64,000 nucleotides of DNA from Streptomyces carminius (GTDB lineage: Bacteria > Actinomycetota > Actinomycetes > Streptomycetales > Streptomycetaceae), in assembly GCF_002794255.1 (NCBI RefSeq), contig NZ_PGGW01000038.1, positions 1 through 64,000 on the forward strand, written 5' to 3'. This document shows positions 53,109 through 62,059 of the stretch, one piece after another. A program made the position numbers and the translations under genes. Numbering within the stretch: position 1 is the stretch's first letter; every line of letters starts with the position of its first letter. The notes under the pieces are model-generated. The model was not told where the DNA came from. It saw nothing but the letters and a program-made list of their open reading frames with translations, and did not search any database.

Positions 53109-54014
53109 GTGCGGATCGGTGTGATCGGGCTCGGTGACATCGCACGGAAGGCCTACCTCCCGGTGCTCACCGCCCAGCCGGGCCTGGAGCTCCACCTCAA
53201 CACCCGCACCCGCGCCACCCTGGACCGGATCGCAGACGCCCACCGGATCCCCGCCGCGCAGCGCCACCCGGACCTCGACGCGCTGCTCGCCGCCCGGCCC
53301 GACGCGGCCTTCGTCCACGCCCCCACCGAGACCCACCCGCGGATCGTCACCCGGCTGCTGGAGGCCGGGGTGCCCACGTACGTCGACAAGCCGCTCGCCT
53401 ACGAGCCGGCCGAGGCCGAGCGGCTGGTCCGCCTCGCCGAGGCGCGGCACACCGCGCTGACCGTCGGCTTCAACCGCCGCCACGCCCCCGGCTACACCCA
53501 GTGCCTGGAGCATCCGCGCGAGCTGATCCTGATGCAGAAGAACCGGGTCGGCCTGGCCGCCGACCCGCGCGAGGCGGTCTACGACGACTTCATCCACGTC
53601 GTCGACACCCTCCGCTTCCTGCTGCCCGGCCCGGCCGTGCACACCGACGTCCGGGCACGCGTCAGCGGGGGACTGCTGCACCACGTGGTGCTCCAGCTCT
53701 CGGGCGACGGCTTCACGGCGATCGGCGTCATGAACCGGATGAGCGGCAGCACCGAGGAGATCCTCGAGGTGGCCGGGCAGGACACCAAACGCCAGGTGCT
53801 CAACCTGGCGGAGATCGTCGACCACAAGGGCCAGCCCAGCGTCCGCCGCCGCGGGGACTGGGTGCCGGTGGCCCGTCAGCGCGGCATCGAGCAGATCACC
53901 CTCGACTTCCTCGACGCGGTGCGCGCCGGACGGCGGCCGGGCGCCGAGGACGCCCTGCGCACCCACGAGCTGTGCGAGCGGATCGTCACCGCCGTACTGG
54001 AGCAGTCCCGCTGA
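53109..54014 (+). CDS. Gfo/Idh/MocA family oxidoreductase
   Basis: A 301-residue NAD(P)-dependent oxidoreductase starting VRIGVIGLGDIARKAYLPVL, the Rossmann loop. The catalytic-type EKP motif is replaced by VDKPLAYEPAE, and GFNRRHAPGYTQ follows. Substrates of the family are sugars, inositols or related polyols. The GTG has GGGGAGG upstream. Its 3' end overlaps the convergent lnt gene by 29 bases. Confidence 0.85.
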   Translation: MRIGVIGLGDIARKAYLPVLTAQPGLELHLNTRTRATLDRIADAHRIPAAQRHPDLDALLAARPDAAFVHAPTETHPRIVTRLLEAGVPTYVDKPLAYEPAEAERLVRLAEARHTALTVGFNRRHAPGYTQCLEHPRELILMQKNRVGLAADPREAVYDDFIHVVDTLRFLLPGPAVHTDVRARVSGGLLHHVVLQLSGDGFTAIGVMNRMSGSTEEILEVAGQDTKRQVLNLAEIVDHKGQPSVRRRGDWVPVARQRGIEQITLDFLDAVRAGRRPGAEDALRTHELCERIVTAVLEQSR

Positions 54015-55515
54015 CGGACGCCCGCCCCGCCCTCCGGCCCCGCACCCGGCCGGCCGCCGCGACGGCGCCGGCCGCCGACAGCGCTCCCAGCGCGGCGGCC
54101 GGCACCCAGTCGCCCAGCCGCACGTACGGGCTGGTGCCCGAGGCCAGCGGCACCTCGTACACCGCCGCCCCGCGGTGGCCGGTGCCCAGCCGCCCGCCCA
54201 CCGGCCCGCCGCGCGGACCGTGCACCGCGCTCACGCCGGTCAAGGTGGCGTGCACCATCGGCCGCCAGGTCTCCGCCGCCCGCAGCGCCGCCAGGGAGGC
54301 GTGCTGCTCCGGTGCCCAGCTCTCCTGGAAGGTCGAGGTCGCCGACTGGGCGACCAGCAGTTCGGCCCCGTCGCGCGCCAGCGCCCGGCTCATGTCGGGG
54401 AAGGCGGACTCGAAGCACACCAGCAGGCCGGCGGCCGTGCCGTCCGCGTCCGCCACCACCGGGTTCTTCCCGCGCCGGCGGTCCTCCTCGGCGGCCCGGC
54501 CCACCGCGGTGGCCCAGCCCAGCAGGGAACGGGCCGGTATGTACTCGCCGAACGGGACCAGCCGCATCTTGTCGTAGCGGCCGGTGGGACCACCGGGACC
54601 CACCAGCACCGAACTCTTGAAGATCCCCGGCCGGTCCGAACGCCGCGCGTCGACGTTGACCAGCAGCGGCGCACCGACCCGCGCGGACAGCCCGGCCAGC
54701 CGGTCCCGCAGGCCGGGGCGGTCGCCCAGGTCGTAGCCGACGCTGCTCTCGCCCCACACCACCAGGTCCGCGTCCCGGCCCGCCAGTTCGCGGGTCAGCC
54801 GGGCACCGGCCTCGAAGCGCACCTCGGGACCCTCGACCACCCCCGGCTGCACCACCGCGACCCGGACGGTGCCGGACGGCCGGGGCAGCGGCCCCCACGC
54901 CCAGACCGCGGCCGGCACCAGCGCGCACACCACGGCCGCGGCCACCGCGGCGGTACGCGCCCGGGGGAGCGCGGCCAGCACCACCAGCACGGTGTTCACC
55001 GCCACCAGCCACACCGTCACCAGCCACACCCCGCCCAGCGAGGCCAGCCGCAGCGCGGGCGGCACCTGCCACTGGCTCGCCCCGAGCAGCGCCCACGGCC
55101 CGCCCAGGTACTCCCAGGAGCGCACCAGCTCGATCACCAGCCACGCCGACGGCAGCAGCACCACGGCCGCCAGTGCCCGCCCCGGCCCCGGCGTACCGCC
55201 CAGCAGGCGCCGGGCCAGCCAGCCCCAGGGCGCCCACAGCAGCCCCAGCAGGGCCGCCACCACGAGGAGGAAGACATGCAGACTCGGTGCCAGCCAGTGG
55301 TGCGTGGCCAGCAGGAAACCGGTGCCGCCCAGCCAGCCCTCCACGGCGGCACGGCGCCCGCTGTCCGCCGTCCGCAGCAGCAGCAGCCACGGCACCAGCG
55401 CCGCGTAGGCCCACCACCACAGCGACGGCTCGGGGAAGGCCGGGGCGGGCAGCGCGCCCGCCGCCACCGCGAGTACCCCGCGCCGCCACCGCCGTACGCC
55501 CGAAGCCGCCCGCAT
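53986..55515 (-). CDS. lnt: apolipoprotein N-acyltransferase
   Basis: A 509-residue membrane enzyme that adds the third acyl chain to the N-terminal cysteine of lipoproteins. N-terminal part has several membrane segments. The nitrilase-like domain carries the catalytic triad: Glu in VVWGESSVGYD, Lys in RYDKMRLVPFGEY, Cys in LLVCFESAFPD. GAGGAGG precedes the ATG at 55515. Lipoproteins found in this window (binding protein, Rieske, CapA-type) are potential substrates. Confidence 0.92.
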   Translation of the reverse strand: MRAASGVRRWRRGVLAVAAGALPAPAFPEPSLWWWAYAALVPWLLLLRTADSGRRAAVEGWLGGTGFLLATHHWLAPSLHVFLLVVAALLGLLWAPWGWLARRLLGGTPGPGRALAAVVLLPSAWLVIELVRSWEYLGGPWALLGASQWQVPPALRLASLGGVWLVTVWLVAVNTVLVVLAALPRARTAAVAAAVVCALVPAAVWAWGPLPRPSGTVRVAVVQPGVVEGPEVRFEAGARLTRELAGRDADLVVWGESSVGYDLGDRPGLRDRLAGLSARVGAPLLVNVDARRSDRPGIFKSSVLVGPGGPTGRYDKMRLVPFGEYIPARSLLGWATAVGRAAEEDRRRGKNPVVADADGTAAGLLVCFESAFPDMSRALARDGAELLVAQSATSTFQESWAPEQHASLAALRAAETWRPMVHATLTGVSAVHGPRGGPVGGRLGTGHRGAAVYEVPLASGTSPYVRLGDWVPAAALGALSAAGAVAAAGRVRGRRAGRASVSGTAPVRR

Positions 55516-55600
55516 GCCGTGCCTCCTCACCCGGTCCGGAACCGGTGTGCGGGGCCGCCGCCGCACGGACAGGAGACCGTGCCACGGACGGGCCCGGGAG

Positions 55601-55614
55601 AGGAACCGGTCCCT
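55601..55614. promoter_or_regulatory. possible DevR/OsdR-type box
   Basis: AGGAACCGGTCCCT is a palindrome with one mismatch, similar in half-site (GGGACC) to hypoxia/dormancy boxes. It lies 131 bases before the universal stress protein gene, in the lnt-usp gap. The match is short and weak. Confidence 0.25.
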
Positions 55615-55744
55615 CCGGGTTTCGCCGGTCCGTTTGCGGGTCACCGTTCCCAGGAAACAGCCGGTCATTGCACCCGGACCCGGGAGGACGGCCGGGAGCG
55701 GGAGGCGGGAACGGGGCGCGGCCGGGAGAAGGGCGGTGGAGGAG

Positions 55745-56590
55745 ATGACCACGGCGGAACTGCCCCTGCTGGTGGGCGTCGACGGCTCCGAGTCCAGCAT
55801 GCACGCGGTGGACTGGGCCGCGGACGAGGCGGCCCGGCACTCGGTGCCGCTGTGCCTGCTCCACGCCGTCACGGAGTGGACGGACACGGAGCACGCCCCG
55901 GACGCCCTGGTGGCCGCCGCGGCGGAACGCGCCCGCCGGCACGTCCCCGGAGTCCGGCTGACCACCGAGGTCCGCGCCGAGGAGGCCGCCGACGCCCTGG
56001 CCCACGCCGGCCGCAACGCGCTCGCCCTGGTCGTCGGCTCCCGGGGACGGGGCCGGATCGCCGAGCTGCTGCTGGGCTCGGTGAGCCTGACGGTCGCGGG
56101 CCGGGCCGACTGCCCGGTCGTCGTCGTACGGGGCCGGGAAGCCGCCCGCCGCGGCGGGCGCGGCCGGGTGGTCCTGGGCGTCGGCGACTCCGTCGACGGC
56201 TCACCCGCCGCGCGCTTCGCCTTCCGCGCGGCCGCGGCCCGGCGCTGCGCGCTCCACGCGGTGCGGGCCTGGCACCGGCCGGCCCACGAGGAGCGGGAGC
56301 ACCCACTGCTCCGGGGCCGCCCCTCCGGGGCCCGCCACCGGGAGGCGATGGACCACTTGGACCAGGTCCTGCGCGGCACCGCCCGCGAGTACTCCGGGGT
56401 CGACCTGCACCTGCGGGCCGTGGAGGGCCCCACCCGCGCCGTGCTGCTGGACGAGGCACGCGGCGCGGACCTGCTCGTGGTCGGTGCCCACCGCAGACAG
56501 GACCACCTCGGCCTCCAGCTGGGCGCGGTCGGCCACACGGTGCTCCACCACGCCGACTGCCCGGTCGCCCTCGTGCCGGAGCACATCTGA
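55745..56590 (+). CDS. universal stress protein (two Usp domains)
   Basis: A 281-residue protein with two UspA folds in tandem. The first ends in the ATP-binding pattern VVGSRGRGRIAELLLGSVS; the second (about 145-281) has VVGAHRRQDHLGLQLGAVG and keeps that glycine pattern less well. Such proteins respond to hypoxia or starvation. It is followed after 24 bases by a beta-phosphoglucomutase gene and then GH65, so these three may be an operon. The ATG at 55745 has AGAAGGG upstream. Confidence 0.88.
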   Translation: MTTAELPLLVGVDGSESSMHAVDWAADEAARHSVPLCLLHAVTEWTDTEHAPDALVAAAAERARRHVPGVRLTTEVRAEEAADALAHAGRNALALVVGSRGRGRIAELLLGSVSLTVAGRADCPVVVVRGREAARRGGRGRVVLGVGDSVDGSPAARFAFRAAAARRCALHAVRAWHRPAHEEREHPLLRGRPSGARHREAMDHLDQVLRGTAREYSGVDLHLRAVEGPTRAVLLDEARGADLLVVGAHRRQDHLGLQLGAVGHTVLHHADCPVALVPEHI

Positions 56591-56614
56591 CCCGACTCAC
56601 CGGACGGACCGCAC

Positions 56615-57520
56615 ATGCCGCATACCGCCGACGCCGAACCGGCCGAGCCGCACGAGGAGGACCCCGGGAGCGCCGGAGCCCGGGACACCGCCGTACCGGC
56701 CCGGTGCCTGCGCGCACTGCGGGCCGTGGTCTTCGACACCGACGGGGTGATCACCGACTCCGCCCGGGTCCACGCCGCCGCCTGGAAGGAGGCGTTCGAC
56801 GCCTGTCTGCGCCACTGGCGCGAGCGCCCGGAGAACGGCGCGGAGGGAACGGAGGGGCCGGCGGAGGACGGCCGGACGGACCGGTTCCGCCCGTTCGACA
56901 TCGCCGAGGACTACCGGCGCCATGTGGACGGCAGATCCCGCATCGACGGCGCCGCCGCCTTCCTCGCCTCCCGGGGCCTGGACCTGCCGCCGGGCACTCC
57001 TTGGGACCCGCCGGGCAACGGCACCGTCCGGGCCGTGGCCGCCCGTAAGGAACAGCTGTTCACCGAGGCGCTCCGGCGGGACGGCGTCGACGCGTGGCCC
57101 GGCACGGTGCGGCTGCTGCACGCCCTGCGCCGCGCCGGGACACCCATGGCGGTGATATCGGCCTCCCGGCACGCGAGGGAACTGCTCTCCACGGCCGGGG
57201 TGCTGGGGCTGTTCGACGCGGTGGTGGACGGTCACGAGGCGGCCCGGCTCGGCCTGGCCGGCAAACCGGACCCCGCGGTGTTCCTGGAGGCCGCCCGGCG
57301 GCTCGGCGTACCCGCGTCCGGGACGGCCGTCGTCGAGGACGCGCTGGCGGGTGTCGAGGCGGGACGCCGGGGCGGCTTCGCCCTGGTCGTCGGGGTGGAC
57401 CGGACGGCCGGCCCCACCAGCGCGCGGGATCTGCGGGAGCACGGTGCCGACCTGGTCGTACGCGATCTGGCCGAACTGCTGACCGAGCCCGGTGACGGGA
57501 CCGACGAGGAGGGGGACTGA
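56615..57520 (+). CDS. beta-phosphoglucomutase-type HAD hydrolase
   Basis: A 301-residue HAD protein. Motif I FDTDGVITDS is near residue 40, motif II ISASRH in the middle, motif III K in AGKPDPAVFLEAARR, and motif IV VVEDALAGVEAGRRGG. The DxDGVxxD start and the family cap domain fit beta-phosphoglucomutase, which turns beta-glucose-1-phosphate into glucose-6-phosphate. The following GH65 phosphorylase produces that very substrate, which supports the assignment. It starts with about 35 residues of acidic low-complexity sequence. Confidence 0.85.
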   Translation: MPHTADAEPAEPHEEDPGSAGARDTAVPARCLRALRAVVFDTDGVITDSARVHAAAWKEAFDACLRHWRERPENGAEGTEGPAEDGRTDRFRPFDIAEDYRRHVDGRSRIDGAAAFLASRGLDLPPGTPWDPPGNGTVRAVAARKEQLFTEALRRDGVDAWPGTVRLLHALRRAGTPMAVISASRHARELLSTAGVLGLFDAVVDGHEAARLGLAGKPDPAVFLEAARRLGVPASGTAVVEDALAGVEAGRRGGFALVVGVDRTAGPTSARDLREHGADLVVRDLAELLTEPGDGTDEEGD

Positions 57521-57524
57521 GCCC

Positions 57525-59969
57525 GTGGAGCGACCCGAGGAGCAGTGGGAGTGGGGCTACGAGGGCTACGAACCGGCCGAGGAACGGCTGCGCGAGGCCC
57601 TGTGCACCCTGGGCAACGGCTACCTCGCGACCCGGGGCGCGGCCCCCGAGACGGACGCCGGCGAGACGCACTACCCGGGCACCTACGTGGCGGGCTGCTA
57701 CAACCGCCTGGTGTCCGAGGTGGCGGGCCGGCAGGTCGAGAACGAGGACATGGTCAACCTGCCCAACTGGCTGCCCCTGCGCTTCCGGATCCCCGACGGT
57801 TCCGACGCGTCCCCCGGCGCGCCCTGGTGGACCCCCGACCAGGACGGGCTGCTGGAGTACCGGCAGGTCCTGGACCTCAGGCAGGGCGTGCTGAACCGGA
57901 CCCTGCTCCTTCAGGACCCGCGGGGGCGGCGGCTGCGCGTCGAGCAGTCCCGGCTGGTGCACATGGGGCAGCCCCATCTGGCGGCCCTGCGCACCACCTT
58001 CACGGCGGAGAACTGGACCGGGACGGTGGAGGTGGAGTCCGCGATCGACGGCTCGGTCACCAACGCGGGCGTCGCCCGCTACCGCGCCCTGAACGGCCGC
58101 CACCTGACCGGCCACACCACCGGTGCCGCGGAGCCCGACACCGTCTGGCTGCGCTGCCACACCACCACCTCCGATATCTGCGTGGCCCTGGCCGCCCGCA
58201 CCCGCCTGGCGGGCACCGGTTCCGAAGGTCCCGAAGGCCCCGACGGGCTCGTCGAGGCCGTCACCGAACCGGCCGGCCCGCGGCCCGCCCGGCGGCTGAC
58301 CCTGGCGGTACGGCCCGGGGAGCCGGTCACCGTCGACAAGACCGTCGCCCTGCACACCAGCCACGACCTGGCGATCAGCGATCCGCTGCGGGCCGCCCTG
58401 GCGGACCTCGCCGACGCGCCCGGCTTCCCCGAACTCCTCGGCTCGCACCGCGCCGCCTGGGCGGAACTGTGGCGGCACGCCGACCTGGAGGTGCCGGGCA
58501 AGGCGGGCCACATCCTGCGGGTGCACCTCTTCCACGTCCTGCAGACCCTCTCCCCGCACACCGCGGACCTGGACGTGGGGGTCCCGGCCCGCGGACTGCA
58601 CGGCGAGGCGTACCGGGGCCACATCTTCTGGGACGAGCTGTTCGTCCTGCCCTACCTCAACGTCCACTTCCCGGAGACCTCCCGCGCCCTGCTGTCCTAC
58701 CGGCACCGGCGGCTGCCCGAGGCCGTGCGGGCGGCCCGGGAGAAGGGGTACGCCGGGGCGATGTACCCCTGGCAGAGCGGCAGCGACGGCCGGGAGGAGA
58801 CCCAGACCCTGCACCTGAACCCGCGCTCGGGCCGCTGGCTGCCCGACCACTCCCGGCTCCAGCACCACGTGGGCTCGGCGATCGCCTACAATGTCTGGCA
58901 GTACTGCCAGGCCAGCGGCGACACCGACTTCCTGCACACCAGGGGCGCCGAGACGCTGCTGCGGATCGCCCAGTTCTGGGCGAGCAGGGCGGAGTACGAC
59001 CGCGGACACGAGCGCTACCGCATCCGGGGCGTGGTCGGCCCCGACGAGTACCACGAGGCGTACCCGGGCAGCGACCGGCCCGGTCTGGACGACAACGCCT
59101 ACACCAACGTCACCGCCGCCTGGGTCCTGGCCCGCGCCCTGGAGCTGCTCGGCACCGTCCCCGAGCCGCGCCGCCGGGAGCTGTGCGAGGACCTGGGCAT
59201 CGGCGAGGAGGACACCGGGCGCTGGGAGGACGTCTCCCGGCGGCTGCGGGTGCCCTTCCACGACGGGGTCATCAGCCAGTTCGAGGGGTACGGCGACTTG
59301 GCCGAACTGGACTGGGAGGGCTACCGGAGGAAGTACGGCGACATCCGGCGGCTGGACCGGATCATGGAGGCCGAGGACGACACCGTCAACCGCTACAAGG
59401 CATCCAAGCAGGCCGACGCGCTGATGCTCGGCTACCTGTTCTCACCGGCCGAGCTGGCCGGGCTGTTCCGGCGGCTCGGCCACACCCTGGACGACGAACT
59501 GTGGCACCGCACGGTCGACTACTACCTGCGCCGCACCAGCCACGGCTCCACCCTGAGCTCCCTGGTGCACGGCTGGATCCTGGCCCGGGTACGGCGTCCG
59601 GACGCCTGGGGCTACGTGCAGGAGGCGCTCGTCAGCGACATCGCCGACATCCAGGGCGGCACCACCGCGGAGGGCATCCACCTGGGCGCCATGGCCGGGA
59701 CGCTCGACCTCGTACAGCGCGGTCTGACGGGTCTGGAGACCCGTGAGGACGCCCTGTGGCTGGATCCGGTGCCGGTCCCGGAGCTGTCCGAGTTCGGTTT
59801 CACCATGCGCTACCGGCACCACTGGGGGGTGGCGGTACGGATGCTGGCGGGCGAGCTGTGCATCGGCCTTCCCGCGTCCGCCGAGGGACCGGTCCGGGTG
59901 GTGCTGCCCGACCGGACCGTCACCGTCGACCCCGGGGAGTCGTGCCGGCTGCGGTTGGCCGGAGACTGA
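57525..59969 (+). CDS. glycoside hydrolase family 65 phosphorylase
   Basis: An 814-residue GH65 enzyme. The catalytic acid is E508 in VVGPDEYHEAY, followed by DDNAYTNVTAAW. KQADALML near 629 is the phosphate-binding loop. The N-terminal 280 residues are the beta-sandwich, the rest the alpha/alpha barrel. It should cleave an alpha-glucoside (trehalose, maltose, kojibiose or similar) with phosphate to give beta-glucose-1-phosphate for the upstream mutase. The exact disaccharide is not readable. The GTG has GAGGAGGGGGA upstream, 4 bases after the mutase gene. Confidence 0.9.
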   Translation: MERPEEQWEWGYEGYEPAEERLREALCTLGNGYLATRGAAPETDAGETHYPGTYVAGCYNRLVSEVAGRQVENEDMVNLPNWLPLRFRIPDGSDASPGAPWWTPDQDGLLEYRQVLDLRQGVLNRTLLLQDPRGRRLRVEQSRLVHMGQPHLAALRTTFTAENWTGTVEVESAIDGSVTNAGVARYRALNGRHLTGHTTGAAEPDTVWLRCHTTTSDICVALAARTRLAGTGSEGPEGPDGLVEAVTEPAGPRPARRLTLAVRPGEPVTVDKTVALHTSHDLAISDPLRAALADLADAPGFPELLGSHRAAWAELWRHADLEVPGKAGHILRVHLFHVLQTLSPHTADLDVGVPARGLHGEAYRGHIFWDELFVLPYLNVHFPETSRALLSYRHRRLPEAVRAAREKGYAGAMYPWQSGSDGREETQTLHLNPRSGRWLPDHSRLQHHVGSAIAYNVWQYCQASGDTDFLHTRGAETLLRIAQFWASRAEYDRGHERYRIRGVVGPDEYHEAYPGSDRPGLDDNAYTNVTAAWVLARALELLGTVPEPRRRELCEDLGIGEEDTGRWEDVSRRLRVPFHDGVISQFEGYGDLAELDWEGYRRKYGDIRRLDRIMEAEDDTVNRYKASKQADALMLGYLFSPAELAGLFRRLGHTLDDELWHRTVDYYLRRTSHGSTLSSLVHGWILARVRRPDAWGYVQEALVSDIADIQGGTTAEGIHLGAMAGTLDLVQRGLTGLETREDALWLDPVPVPELSEFGFTMRYRHHWGVAVRMLAGELCIGLPASAEGPVRVVLPDRTVTVDPGESCRLRLAGD

Positions 59970-60033
59970 CCGGAAACCGCCCCGGGGGTGGGAAGACGGG
60001 GAACCGTCTTCCCACCCCCGGGGCGGTTTCCGG
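59970..60033. terminator. 30-base-pair perfect hairpin terminator
   Basis: Two perfectly complementary 30-base arms (59970-59999 and 60004-60033) around a GGAA-type loop, right after the GH65 stop codon and before the convergent DUF3040 gene. It should stop both. Confidence 0.9.
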
Positions 60034-60045
60034 GTGCCGGACGGA

Positions 60046-60375
60046 TCAGCCGGGTTCCCGGCGGTCCGGGCGGTGGCTGGTCCAGTACGCCGCGCCCATG
60101 ATCAGGGCGGACAGGAGCAGCAGGGCGCCGACCGCGGGGTGCAGGATCATCAGGACCGGCAGCAGGGCCATGCAGACGGCCGCGAACAACCACGGCCGGG
60201 AGGAGCCGCCCGACGGGTCCGGCGGTGGGCCGGGTGGCTGCCCGCCGAAGTCCCGGGCGGTCCACGAGTCCCCGAACTCCCGGAATCGGGCCGTGAGTTC
60301 GGCGTCCTCGCGCAGCGCTCGCTCGGTTTCGTTCAGTATGCGGAGTTCTCGGAGGGTGAGGCGGGAATCTTTCAT
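60046..60375 (-). CDS. DUF3040 family membrane protein
   Basis: A 109-residue protein starting MKDSRLTLRELRILNETERA, the DUF3040 N-terminus, then FREFGDSW, and two hydrophobic segments (WLFAAVCMALLPVLMIL and VGALLLLSALIMGAAYW). Common and uncharacterised in actinomycetes. The ATG at 60375 fits the family; longer frames upstream lack support. Confidence 0.82.
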   Translation of the reverse strand: MKDSRLTLRELRILNETERALREDAELTARFREFGDSWTARDFGGQPPGPPPDPSGGSSRPWLFAAVCMALLPVLMILHPAVGALLLLSALIMGAAYWTSHRPDRREPG

Positions 60376-60520
60376 CGTCTCGGTGTCCCGGTTCAACCTG
60401 GTGCACGACGGTGGGGTTCGGCTGACGGGTACCCGTTTCCCGCGGGTCATCCTCCTGTTTTCGGCCGGTCCGTGAAGAATTCCCGGGACCGCGGGGCGGA
60501 GACGGCCGCGGGCTCGGCGG

Positions 60521-61576
60521 TCAGCCGCCGCGGTACCGCAGGAGCAGCATGGCCGCGTCGTCGTGCAGCGGCCCTCCGACATGTCTCACCAGGTCACGGC
60601 GCAGCGACTCCAGCGCGGAGTCCGGGCTCGCCTCCCGCAGCAGGAAGGAGCGCCGCTGAAGCGGGTAGAAGCGGCCGTCCGGATCGCGGGCCTCGGTGAC
60701 GCCGTCGGTGTACAGCAGCAGCTGGTCCCCGCGGCCGAGCGCCAGGCAGTACGGCGCGGGCGGCTTGACGTCGAGTCCCAGGCCCAGGGGCGGCGAGGTC
60801 TCGGGGGGCTCCGCGAGCCGCGCCGCGCCGTCCGCGCGGACGACCAGCGGTGAGGGGTGGCCGTGGTTGAGCACGGTGACCGTGCGGTCCTCGTGCGTCT
60901 CCAGCAGCACGGCCGTGACGAACCGCTCCGCGGGCATGTGCCGGTTGACGGCTCTCTCCAGCCGGGCACTGACCGCCGGCAGGTCCGGCTCGTCGTACGC
61001 GGCCTCCCGGAACGCGGCCAGGACCACCGCGGCCGTCTCCACCGCCTCCAGGCCCTTGCCCTGGACGTCCCCCACCAGCACCCGGACGCCGGTGGGCGAG
61101 TTGACGACCTCGTACAGGTCCCCGCCGATCCGGGCCTCGGCGACCGCGGAGGTGTAGGACACCGCCACCCGCAGGTGGCCGGCGGCCCGGGGGACCGGGC
61201 GCAGCAGCACCCGCTGGGCGACCTCGGCGATGGACCGCACACTGGCCAGCTCGGACTCGTGCCGCTGCCGGACGGCCGCGGCGGCCAGCCCGGCCGCACC
61301 CACCCCGATCACCGACACCGTCGCCGTGAAGCCGCGCACCGAGTCCAGCAGACCGTCGAAGGCGGCCAGGGAGAGGCACAGCACCAGGGCCAGCAGCCCG
61401 ATCAGGGCGGTGCGGCGTATGCCGCCGACGAGGCTGGCGAAGGCGGGACCGAGTGACAGCAGCGGCAGGAAACCCACCTCCGGTCCCGCCGTCAGGTCCA
61501 CCACGGTGACGAGGGTCATGGCCGCGAAGGGCAGACCGGCCAGCAGTCGGTAGCTGTCGTCGTCGCGCTCGGCCAA
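60521..61576 (-). CDS. membrane PP2C-type (SpoIIE) serine/threonine phosphatase
   Basis: A 351-residue protein with four or so N-terminal membrane segments (about 10-100) and a C-terminal SpoIIE-type PP2C domain. The metal-binding Asp residues are in ARIGGDLYEV, RVLVGDVQGKG, LLLYTDGVTEA and HDDAAMLLLR. It should dephosphorylate an anti-anti-sigma factor or similar protein; the partner is not in the window. The start is TTG at 61576 with GGAG before it, which is unusual but the best supported. Confidence 0.85.
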   Translation of the reverse strand: MAERDDDSYRLLAGLPFAAMTLVTVVDLTAGPEVGFLPLLSLGPAFASLVGGIRRTALIGLLALVLCLSLAAFDGLLDSVRGFTATVSVIGVGAAGLAAAAVRQRHESELASVRSIAEVAQRVLLRPVPRAAGHLRVAVSYTSAVAEARIGGDLYEVVNSPTGVRVLVGDVQGKGLEAVETAAVVLAAFREAAYDEPDLPAVSARLERAVNRHMPAERFVTAVLLETHEDRTVTVLNHGHPSPLVVRADGAARLAEPPETSPPLGLGLDVKPPAPYCLALGRGDQLLLYTDGVTEARDPDGRFYPLQRRSFLLREASPDSALESLRRDLVRHVGGPLHDDAAMLLLRYRGG

Positions 61577-62059
61577 GGTGAACTCCGGGATCGGCTGCGG
61601 CTGCCCCCTGGCTGCCTCCCCCCAGCTTCCCAGCCGGGGAGAGCACGGGAAAGCGAACGGACCCGGTTGTGCGCACTCCCGCCGTGCGCCCCCGAGCGCG
61701 GCCCGCGGGGCGGCGGGCCGCAGTCCGGACCGCCCGGTGTCCCGGCGAGGCGCGGGTACGCCCGCGGTCCCGCCTCACCGCCGGGCCGGCCCGGCCCGGG
61801 TCCGCCGGACACGGGCCGGGCGGAGACCACCGGCCCCCGAGGCGTGGGTGCGCCGTCCGGGCGGGCGGCGGCCGCCGGTGCCGGCACCGGATCATCCGGC
61901 GGACGCGGCGGCGCGCCGGGCCCGCTGACCCGATCGGCCCAGCCGGACGCCTCCCGTGCTGCCGTCGCGGGCCCGCCGCAGCAGGCTGCGAGCAGGAACC
62001 GCCGGCCCCGGACAACCCGGTGGCGGGCAGCCACGTCGGAACAGGTACAGGAGGCAGCC
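61577..62059. other. intergenic region between the PP2C and CapA-type genes
   Basis: 483 bases between divergent genes. It is GC-rich with several frames open by composition alone. No convincing promoter, RNA gene or palindrome is recognised. Confidence 0.4.
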
